Below, piece by piece: positions 1 to 8,510 of a DNA stretch of 21,895 nucleotides. Position 1 is the first letter of the stretch, and each line of letters begins with the position of its first letter. The DNA is from Deltaproteobacteria bacterium (GTDB taxonomy: Bacteria; Desulfobacterota; GWC2-55-46; DRQE01), in the NCBI GenBank assembly GCA_030636245.1, contig DAOVXI010000008.1, forward strand, positions 1-21,895, given 5' to 3'. The notes beneath the pieces are model-generated. The model was not told where the DNA came from, did not search any database, and saw only the letters and a list, made by a program, of their open reading frames with translations. The translations under genes and the position numbers were made by a program.

Positions 1-1504
1 CATCACATCCCTGCCCTTCGTAGAATACAACGTTGGCACAACTCTCAGGGTTGACCCCGGATGTCCTAAGGATCTCCGGTTTTACATCAACGGGCCTTTT
101 ACACCCCTTGCAGACAAGCCTTATAAGCCTCTGGGCAATTACGCAGTTGAGAGCCGTAACAATGTTGTACGGATCGATGTTCATGTGGTTGAACCTGCCT
201 ATGATGTCAAAGACACTGTTTACATGCACCGTGGTGAAGACAAGGTGGCCTGTGAGGGCCGCTTGTAACGCTATCTGTGCGGTCTCAGTGTCGCGTATCT
301 CCCCGACCATTATCTTGTCAGGGTCGTGCCTAAGTATCGACCTTAGGCCCTTGGAAAAAGTAAGACCCTTCTTTTCATTAACCGGTATCTGTATTGTTCC
401 TTTCAGCTCGTATTCCACAGGGTCTTCGATCGTTATGATCTTTTCCTTACCGGTGTTTATCTCAGATATGGCGGCATACAGCGTGGTTGTCTTTCCGCTT
501 CCGGTGGGTCCCGTTACAAGGAGCATGCCGTATGGTTCGTGGATCTTACTCCTTATATGGCTAACATTCTCTTCGCTGAAACCGAGGATATCGAGATTCA
601 GGCCCTTAAACTCCCTCGTTATATGCTCCTTATCTAGGATCCTTATGACGGCATCTTCACCGTGGATGCTGGGCATGATAGAGACACGGAAGTCTATGGT
701 CTTGTTTTCGAAACTTATCGTAAAGCGCCCGTCCTGAGGTATCCTCCTCTCGGATATGTCGAGCTCGCTCATGACCTTTATTCTTGAGATAATGCTCGAC
801 TGGAATTTTTTCTCGATAGGTTCCAACTCCTCATACAGGACACCATCAAGCCTGTACTTTACCATAAGGCCTTCATCCCCTGTTTCAAAGTGTATATCGC
901 TCGCCCTCTTTGTGATAGCGTCGTATATCGTGGTGTTAACGAGCTTTACTACCGGGCTCGAATCCTCGGCTATTTTTTCTACAGAGAGAACCCTTTCCAG
1001 CTCATTATCCTTTACCTTCAGGGGTTCAAGGTCAAAGCCTTGCTGGGCCTCTTTGAACATCCTTCTCGTGCCGCTTCCGCGGCCGAGGAGCCTTTCTATT
1101 TCCGCTGAGGGTGCAACCGCGACCTTCTCCATCTTCCCGCCGCCCCTCTCCTTGACCAGGCGCTCGATGCTGTCCATGATCAGTATGCTGGTAGGATCGG
1201 AGGTGACCAGAATGTAGCCGTCCTTGCTCTTTATGGGGACGACCCTCGTTTTGTGGAGCAGCTCCGAGGGGATTAGATTGAAGGTCTCCTCGTCTACCTC
1301 CGAGCTACTGAGCTCCACCAGCTCTTTGCCATACTGCTCGGCGAGGGCCTCTACGAGCTGGATATCATTGATAAGGCCGAGCCTCATGCAGGCCTCACCA
1401 AGGTGTATGCCTTCTTCGCTTGAGAGCTTTACGGCCCCGGGGATGTCCTCCTCGATTAGGAAGCACCTTTCTACGAGTATCTCTCCCAGCCTATTGTTTT
1501 TCAT
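1..1504 (-). CDS. gspE: GspE/PulE-family type II secretion or type IV pilus assembly ATPase, C-terminus cut off by window edge
   Basis: Cytoplasmic hexameric ATPase that powers pseudopilus or pilus assembly. 501 codons are in the window, starting at an ATG with AGGAAG just upstream; the stop lies outside. Residues 1-65 form the GspE/MshE-type N-terminal domain (LGEILVER, then LGLINDIQLVEALAEQYG). The nucleotide-binding part shows RASDIHFE (200-207), Walker A GPTGSGKT (332-339), the Asp box IEDPVEYE (359-366), Walker B with IMVGEIRD (398-405) and the His box GHLVFTTVH (419-427). The first half of the zinc-binding tetracysteine motif, CKGC, is at 465-468, and the sequence ends near the expected second half, so roughly 60-70 residues are missing. 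The ITIEDPVEYEL and ALTGHLVFTT wording is closer to GspE/PulE than to PilB, but which machine it serves cannot be decided without the neighbouring genes. It is separated from the next gene upstream by a terminator, so it probably starts its own transcript. Confidence 0.93.
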   Translation of the reverse strand, partial: MKNNRLGEILVERCFLIEEDIPGAVKLSSEEGIHLGEACMRLGLINDIQLVEALAEQYGKELVELSSSEVDEETFNLIPSELLHKTRVVPIKSKDGYILVTSDPTSILIMDSIERLVKERGGGKMEKVAVAPSAEIERLLGRGSGTRRMFKEAQQGFDLEPLKVKDNELERVLSVEKIAEDSSPVVKLVNTTIYDAITKRASDIHFETGDEGLMVKYRLDGVLYEELEPIEKKFQSSIISRIKVMSELDISERRIPQDGRFTISFENKTIDFRVSIMPSIHGEDAVIRILDKEHITREFKGLNLDILGFSEENVSHIRSKIHEPYGMLLVTGPTGSGKTTTLYAAISEINTGKEKIITIEDPVEYELKGTIQIPVNEKKGLTFSKGLRSILRHDPDKIMVGEIRDTETAQIALQAALTGHLVFTTVHVNSVFDIIGRFNHMNIDPYNIVTALNCVIAQRLIRLVCKGCKRPVDVKPEILRTSGVNPESCANVVFYEGQGCD

Positions 1505-1530
1505 GGCTTCCTATAACCTCTTACAATAAA

Positions 1531-1558
1531 ATAGAAGGGGGGCACAGGCCCCCCTTTT
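1531..1558 (-). terminator. Intrinsic terminator after the beta-helix lipoprotein gene
   Basis: A perfect 8-bp stem (AAGGGGGG 1535-1542 pairing with CCCCCCTT 1549-1556) closes a 6-base loop. On the minus strand it is followed by a U-rich run (TTCTATTTT). It lies about 35 bases past the stop of the lipoprotein gene and just before the gspE-like start, so it separates the two genes. On the plus strand it is followed by only four T, so it is mainly a minus-strand signal. Confidence 0.85.
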
Positions 1559-1592
1559 AGCTATATAGAGATCGCGTCATTAAAGGGTCACG

Positions 1593-4187
1593 TTAGCGAC
1601 AGCTATTCCCCTCCGGCAGTTTGCTGAGAAGGTATGAGATGAGGCTATCAGTATAGACAACGATCTCATCGGCCGCCTCATCGGAGACCTTCCTCCCCCT
1701 TTGGGCATTGATCTCGTTCTTGAAGGCTTCCAGCTGGTTCACCGTGGCGCAGATATTGTCCTTATTGATTGATTTCTCAATATTTTCAAGCATACTTACG
1801 ATGCTGTTTCCAAGCTGATCGGATATGGCCCCTTCTGTTATATGGGTATCTACAAGACTGACCAGACCGCTGAAGGAGTCAATGCATCCGTCTCCATCAA
1901 CATCAAAGCCGGTTGCGTCCTCATCCGGACAGATGTCCGCCTCCTCAGATACGCCGTCGCCGTCCCTGTCCAGCCATCTGTCCTGTGCGATCCAGGGGTG
2001 ATTATCCCGGCCGGAGGCGAAGTGATAAGGGCTGTCACATAAGCCGGCGGCGTTTAAGTTATCACATCCCTCACCGGGTGTGTCGAAGTCGCTCCAGTAG
2101 TTCCCTCCCGTCGGCATGGGGAGGTTAAAGATGTTTCCGCTTCCGTCATAAACAAGGAGCTGAGTGGTGTTGTTGATAAAATTGTTATTGTAGCTCTGGT
2201 TGTTACTGGAATCCCAGAGTATGGCTCCGATCGCGTTTGAGTCGACCGTGTTCTTTGAAATGACATTTCCATTGGAGTACACGAGATAGATCCAGATTAC
2301 GTTCGAGCTCGCCGTGTTGCCTGTGACGGTATTTCCTTCCGAATTGGACGCAAGAAAGATTCCGATATTGTTCGAGTTTGCCGTGTTGCCTGTGACGGTG
2401 TTTCCGCTCGAGGAGTGAATATAGATACCGATCGCGTTCGAGTCGTCTATGTTGTTTGAAATGGTGTTTCCGCCAAACCCGTAAAGAAAGATCCCAACCT
2501 TGTTCGAGCTTAATATGTTATTTGAGATGGTGTTTCCACTGGAAGAGAAAAGATAGATTCCGTAAGAGTTCGAGCTTACCGTGTTGTTTTCCAGAGTGTT
2601 TCCACTGGAAGAGAAGAGATAGATTCCGCTAGAAAGCCCTGTTAATGTAAGGTTCCTTACGGTGACCCCGGTCCTCCTGGGGAGGTAGACCCCTGTCCAC
2701 GATCCACTTGAGACGGTATAACCGTTTCCGTCGATGATTATATTGTCCGAGTCTATCTGGATCATTTCATTGACGTCGGTCGTGAAAGTGCAGGTCCTGC
2801 TCCCAGCGTCCCAACTCCCTATGGACGTGCAGTCACCGCCCGTGGCGTTGTCACTTAAGTACTTGGTCCCCTTCCTGGTCTGGATGAATACGAGATGCGG
2901 CATCAAGAGGTCCTGGACATATGTGTAGCTCCCCGCTACGTCGGTCGTGAAGGGGGTATGATTGTGGAAGTCGTCCTCATACATGTGGTATGTCGTCTCC
3001 GGTGCAAGGCCGGTTATGCTCATGACCGTGGATGCGGCGGTCGAGGCAGTCTCCACGTGCATCACTACCTTATCGGGGGCTGACTCGAAAGAGAGCTTCA
3101 CCGGGTGGGTGCTGTCGAGGGTGAGGTTGAGAACACCGCTCCCCGAGACTTCGAAGTGGGTGCCAACAACCTCGAGCCTCCCGGGCAGGGCTGGTGCAGG
3201 CGGCCCTGCCGAGGGCTCCGTTGCCTGGGGCGCGAAACTCGCCACTGAGCCGTTGTTCGCCTGTAGCTCGTTATCTGCTGATGAGTAGAGGACTATGCCG
3301 TAGTCTGCGTTTTGGAAGGCCGTGTTCCCGGTAAGGGTGTTCATGGCCGAGAAGTAGAGGTACATGCCGATCTTGTTAGAATTAGCCGTATTCCCGGAAA
3401 GGGCGTTAAGGCCCGAGGAGTAAAGCAGAATGCCGTTCTCCGTGTTCGAGCTCGCCGTTATATTCTCCAGCGTGTTGTTGCTCGAAAGATAGAGCTGGAC
3501 CCCGGTGGTGAAGTTGGTCACGTTGAGATGCCTTATCGTGACACCGGTCCTCATGTAGAGGTATACCCCTGTGCCGGAGCCCCCGCCACTAAGAGTGTGC
3601 CCCCCGCCATCCAGGGTTACGTTGTTTGCGTCTACCTGTATGGATCCGTTCACGTCACCCGTGAGGGTGCAGGTCTTGGTCCCAACGTCCCAGTAGCCTA
3701 TGCTCTGGCAGTCCCCGCCCGCAACGTCATCTTTAATGAAGCTGGTCCCGGGAACGTCCTGAATGAAGACAAGGCGGGGCATAGAGAGATCCTGCACGTA
3801 GGTGAAGTCTCCGGCAGGATCGGTCATGAAGACCTCCCCTTTATGGTAATCATCCTCATACTTGTAGTAAGTTTCATCCGGAGAGAGGCCCCTTATCGTC
3901 ACTTCCGCCAAGCGGGCTTCTGAGGTGATGCTCATCGCGAGCATTTTGGTAGAGGAGTCGAAGGGCAGGCTGAGCCTTACCGGCTCCGAGCTTTCCAGGA
4001 TTACCCCACCTGAAAGGGCAAACTCGATTCCCGTCATTGACGGCCGGACGAACTCCTCACTTCCCGGAACGCTCTCTACAGAGAGCGACACGATATTCTT
4101 TTTCGTGCAGGCCGTGGCCCCGAAAAGTACCCCCACGGACATAAGACATAACAATAAAAAAAGAAATACTCCTTTAGTTATCCTCAT
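1593..4187 (-). CDS. Exported NosD-like parallel beta-helix lipoprotein with internal duplication, calcium-type repeat and FIMAH/FIVAR-like C-terminus
   Basis: 864 residues. A signal peptide (residues 1-26) ends in GATAC, so Cys27 is a plausible, slightly atypical lipidation site; the protein should be anchored in the envelope or surface exposed. Two homologous units follow: residues about 40-312 and 337-690, each with a beta-sandwich-like lead-in containing YVQDL.MP.LVFIQ and a conserved Cys pair (GGDC...TC), then a right-handed beta-helix. They are joined by an Ala/Pro-rich linker (317-336). The second helix has seven coils of about 22 residues (SSSGNTISNN type). It is capped by GGNYWSDFDTPGEGCDN (694-710) and SPYHF, the usual end of NosD/CASH-type helices. 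Residues 739-771 hold a thrombospondin-type-3-like Asp-rich motif (DRDGDGVS, DVDGDG), probably Ca2+-binding. Residues 812-852 resemble FIVAR/FIMAH helical domains. A GGGGGAG ribosome site precedes the ATG. The function is unknown; carbohydrate binding or surface adhesion is a guess from the fold. A terminator follows it and no operon partner is visible. Confidence 0.85.
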   Translation of the reverse strand: MRITKGVFLFLLLCLMSVGVLFGATACTKKNIVSLSVESVPGSEEFVRPSMTGIEFALSGGVILESSEPVRLSLPFDSSTKMLAMSITSEARLAEVTIRGLSPDETYYKYEDDYHKGEVFMTDPAGDFTYVQDLSMPRLVFIQDVPGTSFIKDDVAGGDCQSIGYWDVGTKTCTLTGDVNGSIQVDANNVTLDGGGHTLSGGGSGTGVYLYMRTGVTIRHLNVTNFTTGVQLYLSSNNTLENITASSNTENGILLYSSGLNALSGNTANSNKIGMYLYFSAMNTLTGNTAFQNADYGIVLYSSADNELQANNGSVASFAPQATEPSAGPPAPALPGRLEVVGTHFEVSGSGVLNLTLDSTHPVKLSFESAPDKVVMHVETASTAASTVMSITGLAPETTYHMYEDDFHNHTPFTTDVAGSYTYVQDLLMPHLVFIQTRKGTKYLSDNATGGDCTSIGSWDAGSRTCTFTTDVNEMIQIDSDNIIIDGNGYTVSSGSWTGVYLPRRTGVTVRNLTLTGLSSGIYLFSSSGNTLENNTVSSNSYGIYLFSSSGNTISNNILSSNKVGIFLYGFGGNTISNNIDDSNAIGIYIHSSSGNTVTGNTANSNNIGIFLASNSEGNTVTGNTASSNVIWIYLVYSNGNVISKNTVDSNAIGAILWDSSNNQSYNNNFINNTTQLLVYDGSGNIFNLPMPTGGNYWSDFDTPGEGCDNLNAAGLCDSPYHFASGRDNHPWIAQDRWLDRDGDGVSEEADICPDEDATGFDVDGDGCIDSFSGLVSLVDTHITEGAISDQLGNSIVSMLENIEKSINKDNICATVNQLEAFKNEINAQRGRKVSDEAADEIVVYTDSLISYLLSKLPEGNSCR
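2148..2612 (-). repeat. Seven tandem 22-residue beta-helix coil repeats in the lipoprotein gene
   Basis: Residues 526-680 of the lipoprotein are seven head-to-tail units of 22 residues (one of 23) with the pattern xSSGNTxxxNxxxSNxxGIxLx. At DNA level the period is about 66 bases. The best pair (starting near 2531 and 2597) is almost identical over about 32 bases, so recent unit duplication, and slippage or copy-number change between strains, is plausible. Confidence 0.8.
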
Positions 4188-4566
4188 CTTCTCCCCCTTT
4201 CTCGCCCATCCCAGTCATAACACCACTAATAATAAAATAAACCGTCTTTTATACTTAAGGTTATAAAAGCAGTTTTGTACGCCCGTTCTATTGTGTGTGT
4301 ATGGAACAACAAGAAGAAATCAAGAAGATATCGAGGAGATATACAAGAAGATATCAAGGAGATATCGAGGTGATGTTAAAATTATAGCACAACATAATGG
4401 CCCGTGGGCCCGATTGCCGACAAATCTTATCTTGAGTATTATAGGCACACCTTGGTTATTCTCGATCCTTACTCGCCCGATCGTAGAATCGACTTCAATA
4501 AAATCAATGTAAGGTTTGGTTTTACAAAAAGAAAAGTAACATTATCCAGAAGGGCCTGCCGTCTGC
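4188..4566. other. 379-bp non-coding stretch between lipoprotein gene and acyl-CoA synthetase gene
   Basis: No convincing gene is present; the short open frames here have no ribosome site or recognisable sequence. The part next to the lipoprotein start (4200-4270) is AT-rich and should carry its minus-strand promoter, but I could not assign clear -35/-10 boxes. A 23-bp tandem duplication lies at 4321-4366 and a short inverted repeat GGCCC-GT-GGGCC at 4399-4410. I saw no clear intrinsic terminator behind the acyl-CoA synthetase gene. Confidence 0.6.
4321..4366. repeat. Two tandem copies of a 23-bp AG-rich unit
   Basis: Copy 1 (4321-4343) and copy 2 (4344-4366) both begin CAAGAAGATATC and differ at about two positions. 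Related fragments lie just before (CAAGAAGAAAT) and after (GAGGTGAT). GATATC occurs repeatedly. The repeat is non-coding and its role is unknown; simple slippage is the cheapest explanation. Confidence 0.75.
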
Positions 4567-6279
4567 CTAAGACTCTCTTTTCATCTCTTCGATCGCCATC
4601 TCCCTCATACGGAACTTTTGAAGCTTCCCCGTGACGGTTATGGGAAACTCCTCGACAAAGCGTATGTACTTTGGGATCTTAAAGTGCGCTATCTTACCGG
4701 TGCAGAACTCACGGATCTCCTCCTCCGTAGCCTTCTCTCCCGCATGAAGCTCTATCCAAGCCATGAGCTCCTCGCCAAAAAAATCATCGGGCACACCGAA
4801 GACCGCCACCTCTGCCACCTTTGGGTGGGTAAATATCAGATCCTCTATCTCCCTTGGGTATATGTTCTCGCCACCGCGGATGATCATCTCCTTTAGCCTT
4901 CCGGTGATCCGGAGATAACCCTCTTCGTCCATCTTACCGAGGTCACCTGAGTGAAGCCATCCGTCATCATCAAGAGCAGAGGTCGTGGCCTCCTGGTCAT
5001 TATAATAACCCTTCATGACATGGTAACCGCGAAAGCATACCTCGCCAACCTTGCCGAGCGGAAGGGTCTCACCGCTTGACACATCGACCACCTTGACCTC
5101 CTGGTGCGGTAGACTCTTTCCAACGGTCTCGATCCGCCTCTGAAAAGTGTCATCCCTTAATGTCAGGTGTGTAAGCGGGGATGCCTCTGTCTGGCCATAA
5201 CCGATAAGTATCTCAGAGCAGTGCATCTCCTCCATAACACGCTTCATAAGAGCAGGGGGGCACGGAGCGCCGGCCATAATACCGGTCCGAAGCGTTGAGG
5301 TGTCTATGTCTTTAAAGTCAGGATGCTCAAGCTCTGCTATGAACATGGTCGGAACACCGTGAATGGCAGTGCATTCTTCGGCCTCTATGGCTTTCAAAAC
5401 AGCAAGCGCGTCGAAGTGCTCGCATGGTATGACGACACACGCCCCAACAGAAAGACAAAGCAGGTTTGCGAGCACCATACCAAAGCAGTGGTAAAATGGC
5501 ACGGGGACACAAAGTCTGTCGGCCTCTGTAAAGTGGAGCGCCTTGGCAGAGAAGAAGGCGTTATTTAAGATGTTATGATGGGTAAGGAGCACGGCCTTTG
5601 GAAAGCCCGTTGTGCCTGAGGTGTACTGGATGTTTATCGGGTCATGCGTATCGAGGGTTGCTGTTAACTCATCCAGTTTTTGCATGGAGATGTCGCAACC
5701 TGCCTGAAGGAGTTCCTGCCACAGGATAAAGCCCTCGTAGGGCCTCTCTGTTTTCTCCGGCTCCAAAGGATCATAAAGGACCACATGCTTAAGGGCAGGG
5801 AACGCCTCGGAACAAAGCTCGTCATTACAGGAGGCTTTATCTTTTAGCTCCGGGATAAGGGTGAGGAGCATCTCCACGTAATTGCTTTTTCTAAAAGAAG
5901 GTATGGTAAAGAGGCCCTGGATCTCGGAACGCCTAAGCGCGTACTCAAGCTCCTTTGGCCTGTAGGCGGGATTAATGTTCACAAGTATGGCGCCGATGCG
6001 GGCGGTGGCTATCTGGAGGGTAAGCCACTCGATGTTATTCGTAGACCAGGCCCCGATACGATCACCTTTGGTAAAACCCATTGCAAGTAAACCGCGGGCA
6101 AGCCTGTCGACAGACTCGGCGAGTTCAATGTACTTTAAGCGCCTATTCTGCGGGATGGATACAACTGCCTCGCTTGAAGGAAAACTCCTTACGACACCTG
6201 AGAAGTGTTCCGGGATCGTCTCCTCAAGTAGCGGGGTCGTTCCGCCCTGATTGAAGTAACTTTTCTTGACCGTATCCAT
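4567..6279 (-). CDS. AMP-forming acyl-CoA synthetase (fatty-acid/branched-chain acid CoA ligase family)
   Basis: 570 residues, the normal full length of the ANL family. It activates a carboxylic acid with ATP to acyl-AMP and then acyl-CoA, or could run in reverse. Visible motifs: P-loop YTSGTTGFPK (219-228), GYGQTEAS (360-367), HSGD (443-446), the hinge segment GRLKEMIIRGGENIYP (460-475) and the catalytic lysine in TGKLQK (K552). No membrane segment or signal peptide, so it is cytoplasmic. The start ATG has AAGG close upstream. It is the last gene of the operon, 58 bases after the 2-oxoacid oxidoreductase beta gene. That suggests the acid it activates (or releases) corresponds to the acyl-CoA made by that enzyme, for instance a short branched-chain acid. 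Chain length cannot be read from sequence; overall it resembles medium/long-chain FadD-like members, so a fatty-acid role independent of the operon remains possible. Confidence 0.9.
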   Translation of the reverse strand: MDTVKKSYFNQGGTTPLLEETIPEHFSGVVRSFPSSEAVVSIPQNRRLKYIELAESVDRLARGLLAMGFTKGDRIGAWSTNNIEWLTLQIATARIGAILVNINPAYRPKELEYALRRSEIQGLFTIPSFRKSNYVEMLLTLIPELKDKASCNDELCSEAFPALKHVVLYDPLEPEKTERPYEGFILWQELLQAGCDISMQKLDELTATLDTHDPINIQYTSGTTGFPKAVLLTHHNILNNAFFSAKALHFTEADRLCVPVPFYHCFGMVLANLLCLSVGACVVIPCEHFDALAVLKAIEAEECTAIHGVPTMFIAELEHPDFKDIDTSTLRTGIMAGAPCPPALMKRVMEEMHCSEILIGYGQTEASPLTHLTLRDDTFQRRIETVGKSLPHQEVKVVDVSSGETLPLGKVGEVCFRGYHVMKGYYNDQEATTSALDDDGWLHSGDLGKMDEEGYLRITGRLKEMIIRGGENIYPREIEDLIFTHPKVAEVAVFGVPDDFFGEELMAWIELHAGEKATEEEIREFCTGKIAHFKIPKYIRFVEEFPITVTGKLQKFRMREMAIEEMKRES

Positions 6280-6300
6280 AAAAGACCTTAAGCCCCTTCT

Positions 6301-6320
6301 GCCGCCCTTACGGGCAAGGC
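6301..6320 (-). other. Predicted mRNA hairpin between oxidoreductase beta gene and acyl-CoA synthetase gene
   Basis: On the minus strand, GCC-TT-GCCC-GTAA-GGGC-GGC can fold into a seven-pair stem with a two-base bulge and a GTAA tetraloop. No U-run follows, so it is not a normal terminator. It may stabilise or process the operon mRNA at this 58-base gap, the only sizeable gap inside the operon. Confidence 0.3.
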
Positions 6321-6337
6321 CGCTACAAGGTAGGACG

Positions 6338-7255
6338 TTACCCTTCTACTTCTTTCCAGTAGGCATCAACCCTGGCCTGGATCTCAGAGATGAGCTCTTC
6401 GTTACGCTTTGGCGAAAAGAGATGAGAGAAGCGTCCCTGTACCTTCAAGTACTCCTCCACAGGCACCCTCTTACGGGGGATCTTGGTATGGATTACCTTC
6501 CCGTCTATATACTCCTTGAGCGGCCACACACCACTCTTTACCGCAAGCTTCCCTATCTCAACCGATAGCTTTGGGTCAAAGCCCCAGCCGGTCGGACATG
6601 GAGAAAATGCTATTATGAGCCGAGGGCCTTTAAGCTCACTTGCCTTCTCTATCTTTTTAGCAAGGTCCAGAGGCTCTGAACCGACTACCGTAGCAACGTA
6701 GGGCGGTTTGTGTGCCGCCCATATTGAAAAGAGATCCTTTTTGTAACCCGGGTAACCGCGGGGTCCCTTGCTTGTTGCGGTCTTTGCCGCGTGCGGCGTT
6801 GCGGCCGAGAACTGCTGACCCGTGTTGCCGTACCCCTCGTTGTCGTAACAGATATATAGAAAATCCAACTCCCGGTCGATCGCCGCGCTGGTTGAAGAGA
6901 GCCCCATACCATAAGCCGCGCCGTCGCCTGTCAGCACCACCACCTGCAGGTCATCCTCCGGGGGCATTTGTTTTTTCTCGATCAGAATATCAAGCGCGTC
7001 CCTTACCCCTTGAGCTCCGGCCGGAGCAGAGGCCATGGCCGTATAGAGCCATGAACCGCGGAAGGGGGTAAAGGGATATATGGATAGAAGGGTCATGCAG
7101 CCTGCCGCGTTTACAAAGACCGTCTTCTTGCCAAGGATATCGTATATCTCGTGGAGCGCTTCGAGAGCACCGCAACCGGAACACATAGGAGTACCGCCGC
7201 ACAGAAGCCTTGTTGACGGCAGATCCTTTACACTCTTGAAGGTTTCCTCACTCAT
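6338..7255 (-). CDS. 2-oxoacid:ferredoxin oxidoreductase, beta subunit (thiamine diphosphate- and [4Fe-4S]-binding)
   Basis: 305 residues, the usual size of a PorB/VorB-type subunit. It carries thiamine diphosphate and the proximal iron-sulfur cluster of the enzyme that oxidises a 2-oxo acid with CoA to acyl-CoA, CO2 and reduced ferredoxin. The four expected cluster cysteines are present: C25 and C28 (MCSGCG), C53 and C220. The cofactor motif runs from TGDGAAYGMG (109-118) to DNEGYGNTGQQ (138-148), followed by TPHAAKT. The ATG overlaps the end of the alpha gene by 8 bases (ATGAGTGA), so the two are translationally coupled. Substrate (pyruvate versus branched-chain 2-oxo acids) cannot be read directly; the amino-acid dehydrogenase in the same operon favours the latter. 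The enzyme class is usually oxygen sensitive. Confidence 0.92.
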   Translation of the reverse strand: MSEETFKSVKDLPSTRLLCGGTPMCSGCGALEALHEIYDILGKKTVFVNAAGCMTLLSIYPFTPFRGSWLYTAMASAPAGAQGVRDALDILIEKKQMPPEDDLQVVVLTGDGAAYGMGLSSTSAAIDRELDFLYICYDNEGYGNTGQQFSAATPHAAKTATSKGPRGYPGYKKDLFSIWAAHKPPYVATVVGSEPLDLAKKIEKASELKGPRLIIAFSPCPTGWGFDPKLSVEIGKLAVKSGVWPLKEYIDGKVIHTKIPRKRVPVEEYLKVQGRFSHLFSPKRNEELISEIQARVDAYWKEVEG

Positions 7256-8510
7256 CTTTTTTACCCACTCGCTTCCCCGCTTGGTTACGTTCGGCGTTCG
7301 CTATCACCTGAAGCTTTCTCATCTCTCTAAGCTCCTCCTCTGTATAGAGTAGCCTCGGTGGAGGGGCCTTACCCTCTTCGGCAGCACGGCGGATAACCTT
7401 GGCTATCTCAAAGAACTCCTCGCTGCTGATATCTCGCCCTCCAAGCCCGCCTATAAAGCTCGCCATGACAGGACCATCATCCAAGCTGCCATACAGCACA
7501 GAGGCAAGCTCGGTGTATAGAACACCACCCTTACCCATGGATATGTTCTGGTCTATCACCGCTATCCCCTTTTTCCCTTTAAGAAGCTTTAGAAAGTGTT
7601 CCTTTGGAAAGGGCCTAAAGAGCTTTGGGCGTACAAGACCTACTAGCCAGCCCGCCTCGCGCAGCCTGTCGGTAGCCTCCTTTGCCTTTGTGGCAAAAGA
7701 GCCCATCATAACAAAGACGAACTCGGCATCCTCTGTACGGTAAGCCTCCACGGCATCAAAGCTTCTACCGAAGAAGCGGCCAAACTCAACGGAGATCTCA
7801 TCGAATACAGAAAGTGCGTTAAGGGCTGCAAGGTGTGTCTCGTAACGGAAGTAGGAGTAGGGTCCTCCCCCGAGTACCGCAACAGCCTGGCTTATCGGCG
7901 TGCTTGCGCGAAAGCGGATGTTTTCCGGATCAAAGGGCGGGAGAAAACTTAAAACCTTATCCTCCTTCGGCACCTCTACCGGCTCCCTCGTAAAGGAGAG
8001 GTAGAAACCATCGAGGTTCACTATGACCGGGAGCCGCACCCGCGCGTCCTCTGAAAGACGATAGGCCATAAGTACGCTATCGAGCACCTCCTGGCAGGTG
8101 GCCGCATGTATCTGCAGAAAACCCGAGTCCCTTGCGGCAAGTATGTCGTTATGGTCCGGCTCCAGGGTAATAGGGGCAGAAAGTCCGCGCGAAACATTTA
8201 CCATAACAAAGGGTGCCCTCCAACCGGCAACGGTATAGAGCATCTCCATTGCGTAAAGAAGTCCCTGGCTCGATGTTGCGGTAAAGACACGCACGCCTGT
8301 GGCTGCCGCAGCCCCGGCTGCCGTGACCATCGAATGCTCTGACTCCAGCGTGACCATACGGCCGGCCATCTCTTTTGAATCGATCCAGCTACCAAGGGTC
8401 TCGATTATCTCTGTTTGTGGTGTAATGGGAAAGGCTGGCACGTAATCAACATTGGCCAGTCTCGCACCCCAGGCTGCAGCGCCATTTCCCGTAAGGAGCC
8501 TACGTTTCAT
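7248..8510 (-). CDS. 2-oxoacid:ferredoxin oxidoreductase, alpha subunit
   Basis: 420 residues from the ATG at 8510, chosen because GGGGAGG lies directly upstream and the protein then begins MKRRLLTGNGAAAWGA, as alpha subunits do; an in-frame ATG 36 bases earlier would add an unconserved leader. The N-terminal pyrimidine-binding domain contains FPITPQTE (27-34), the family's substrate- and thiamine-pocket loop. The rest matches domain I/II of PorA/VorA-type proteins, including a conserved MGKGGVLYTE segment near the C-terminus. It forms the catalytic core with the beta subunit. Its start lies inside the end of the gamma-delta gene (11-bp overlap), and its end overlaps the beta gene, indicating one tightly coupled operon. 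Confidence 0.9.
   Translation of the reverse strand: MKRRLLTGNGAAAWGARLANVDYVPAFPITPQTEIIETLGSWIDSKEMAGRMVTLESEHSMVTAAGAAAATGVRVFTATSSQGLLYAMEMLYTVAGWRAPFVMVNVSRGLSAPITLEPDHNDILAARDSGFLQIHAATCQEVLDSVLMAYRLSEDARVRLPVIVNLDGFYLSFTREPVEVPKEDKVLSFLPPFDPENIRFRASTPISQAVAVLGGGPYSYFRYETHLAALNALSVFDEISVEFGRFFGRSFDAVEAYRTEDAEFVFVMMGSFATKAKEATDRLREAGWLVGLVRPKLFRPFPKEHFLKLLKGKKGIAVIDQNISMGKGGVLYTELASVLYGSLDDGPVMASFIGGLGGRDISSEEFFEIAKVIRRAAEEGKAPPPRLLYTEEELREMRKLQVIANAERNQAGKRVGKKDE

Noticed and set aside
33..737. 234-codon plus-strand open frame
   Set aside because: It is antisense to the clearly conserved ATPase domain of the gspE-like gene, which has all its motifs on the minus strand.
2148..2612. Possible CRISPR-like array from regularly spaced repeats
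   Set aside because: The period is a multiple of three, the frame is open throughout and the units encode beta-helix coils; there are no unique spacers.
3312..3923. 203-codon plus-strand open frame
   Set aside because: It is the complement of the repetitive, low-complexity beta-helix lipoprotein; no ribosome site or domain.
4291..4512. 73-codon plus-strand open frame over the 23-bp tandem repeat
   Set aside because: No ribosome-binding site, no recognisable sequence, and the charged part is just the translation of the tandem repeat.
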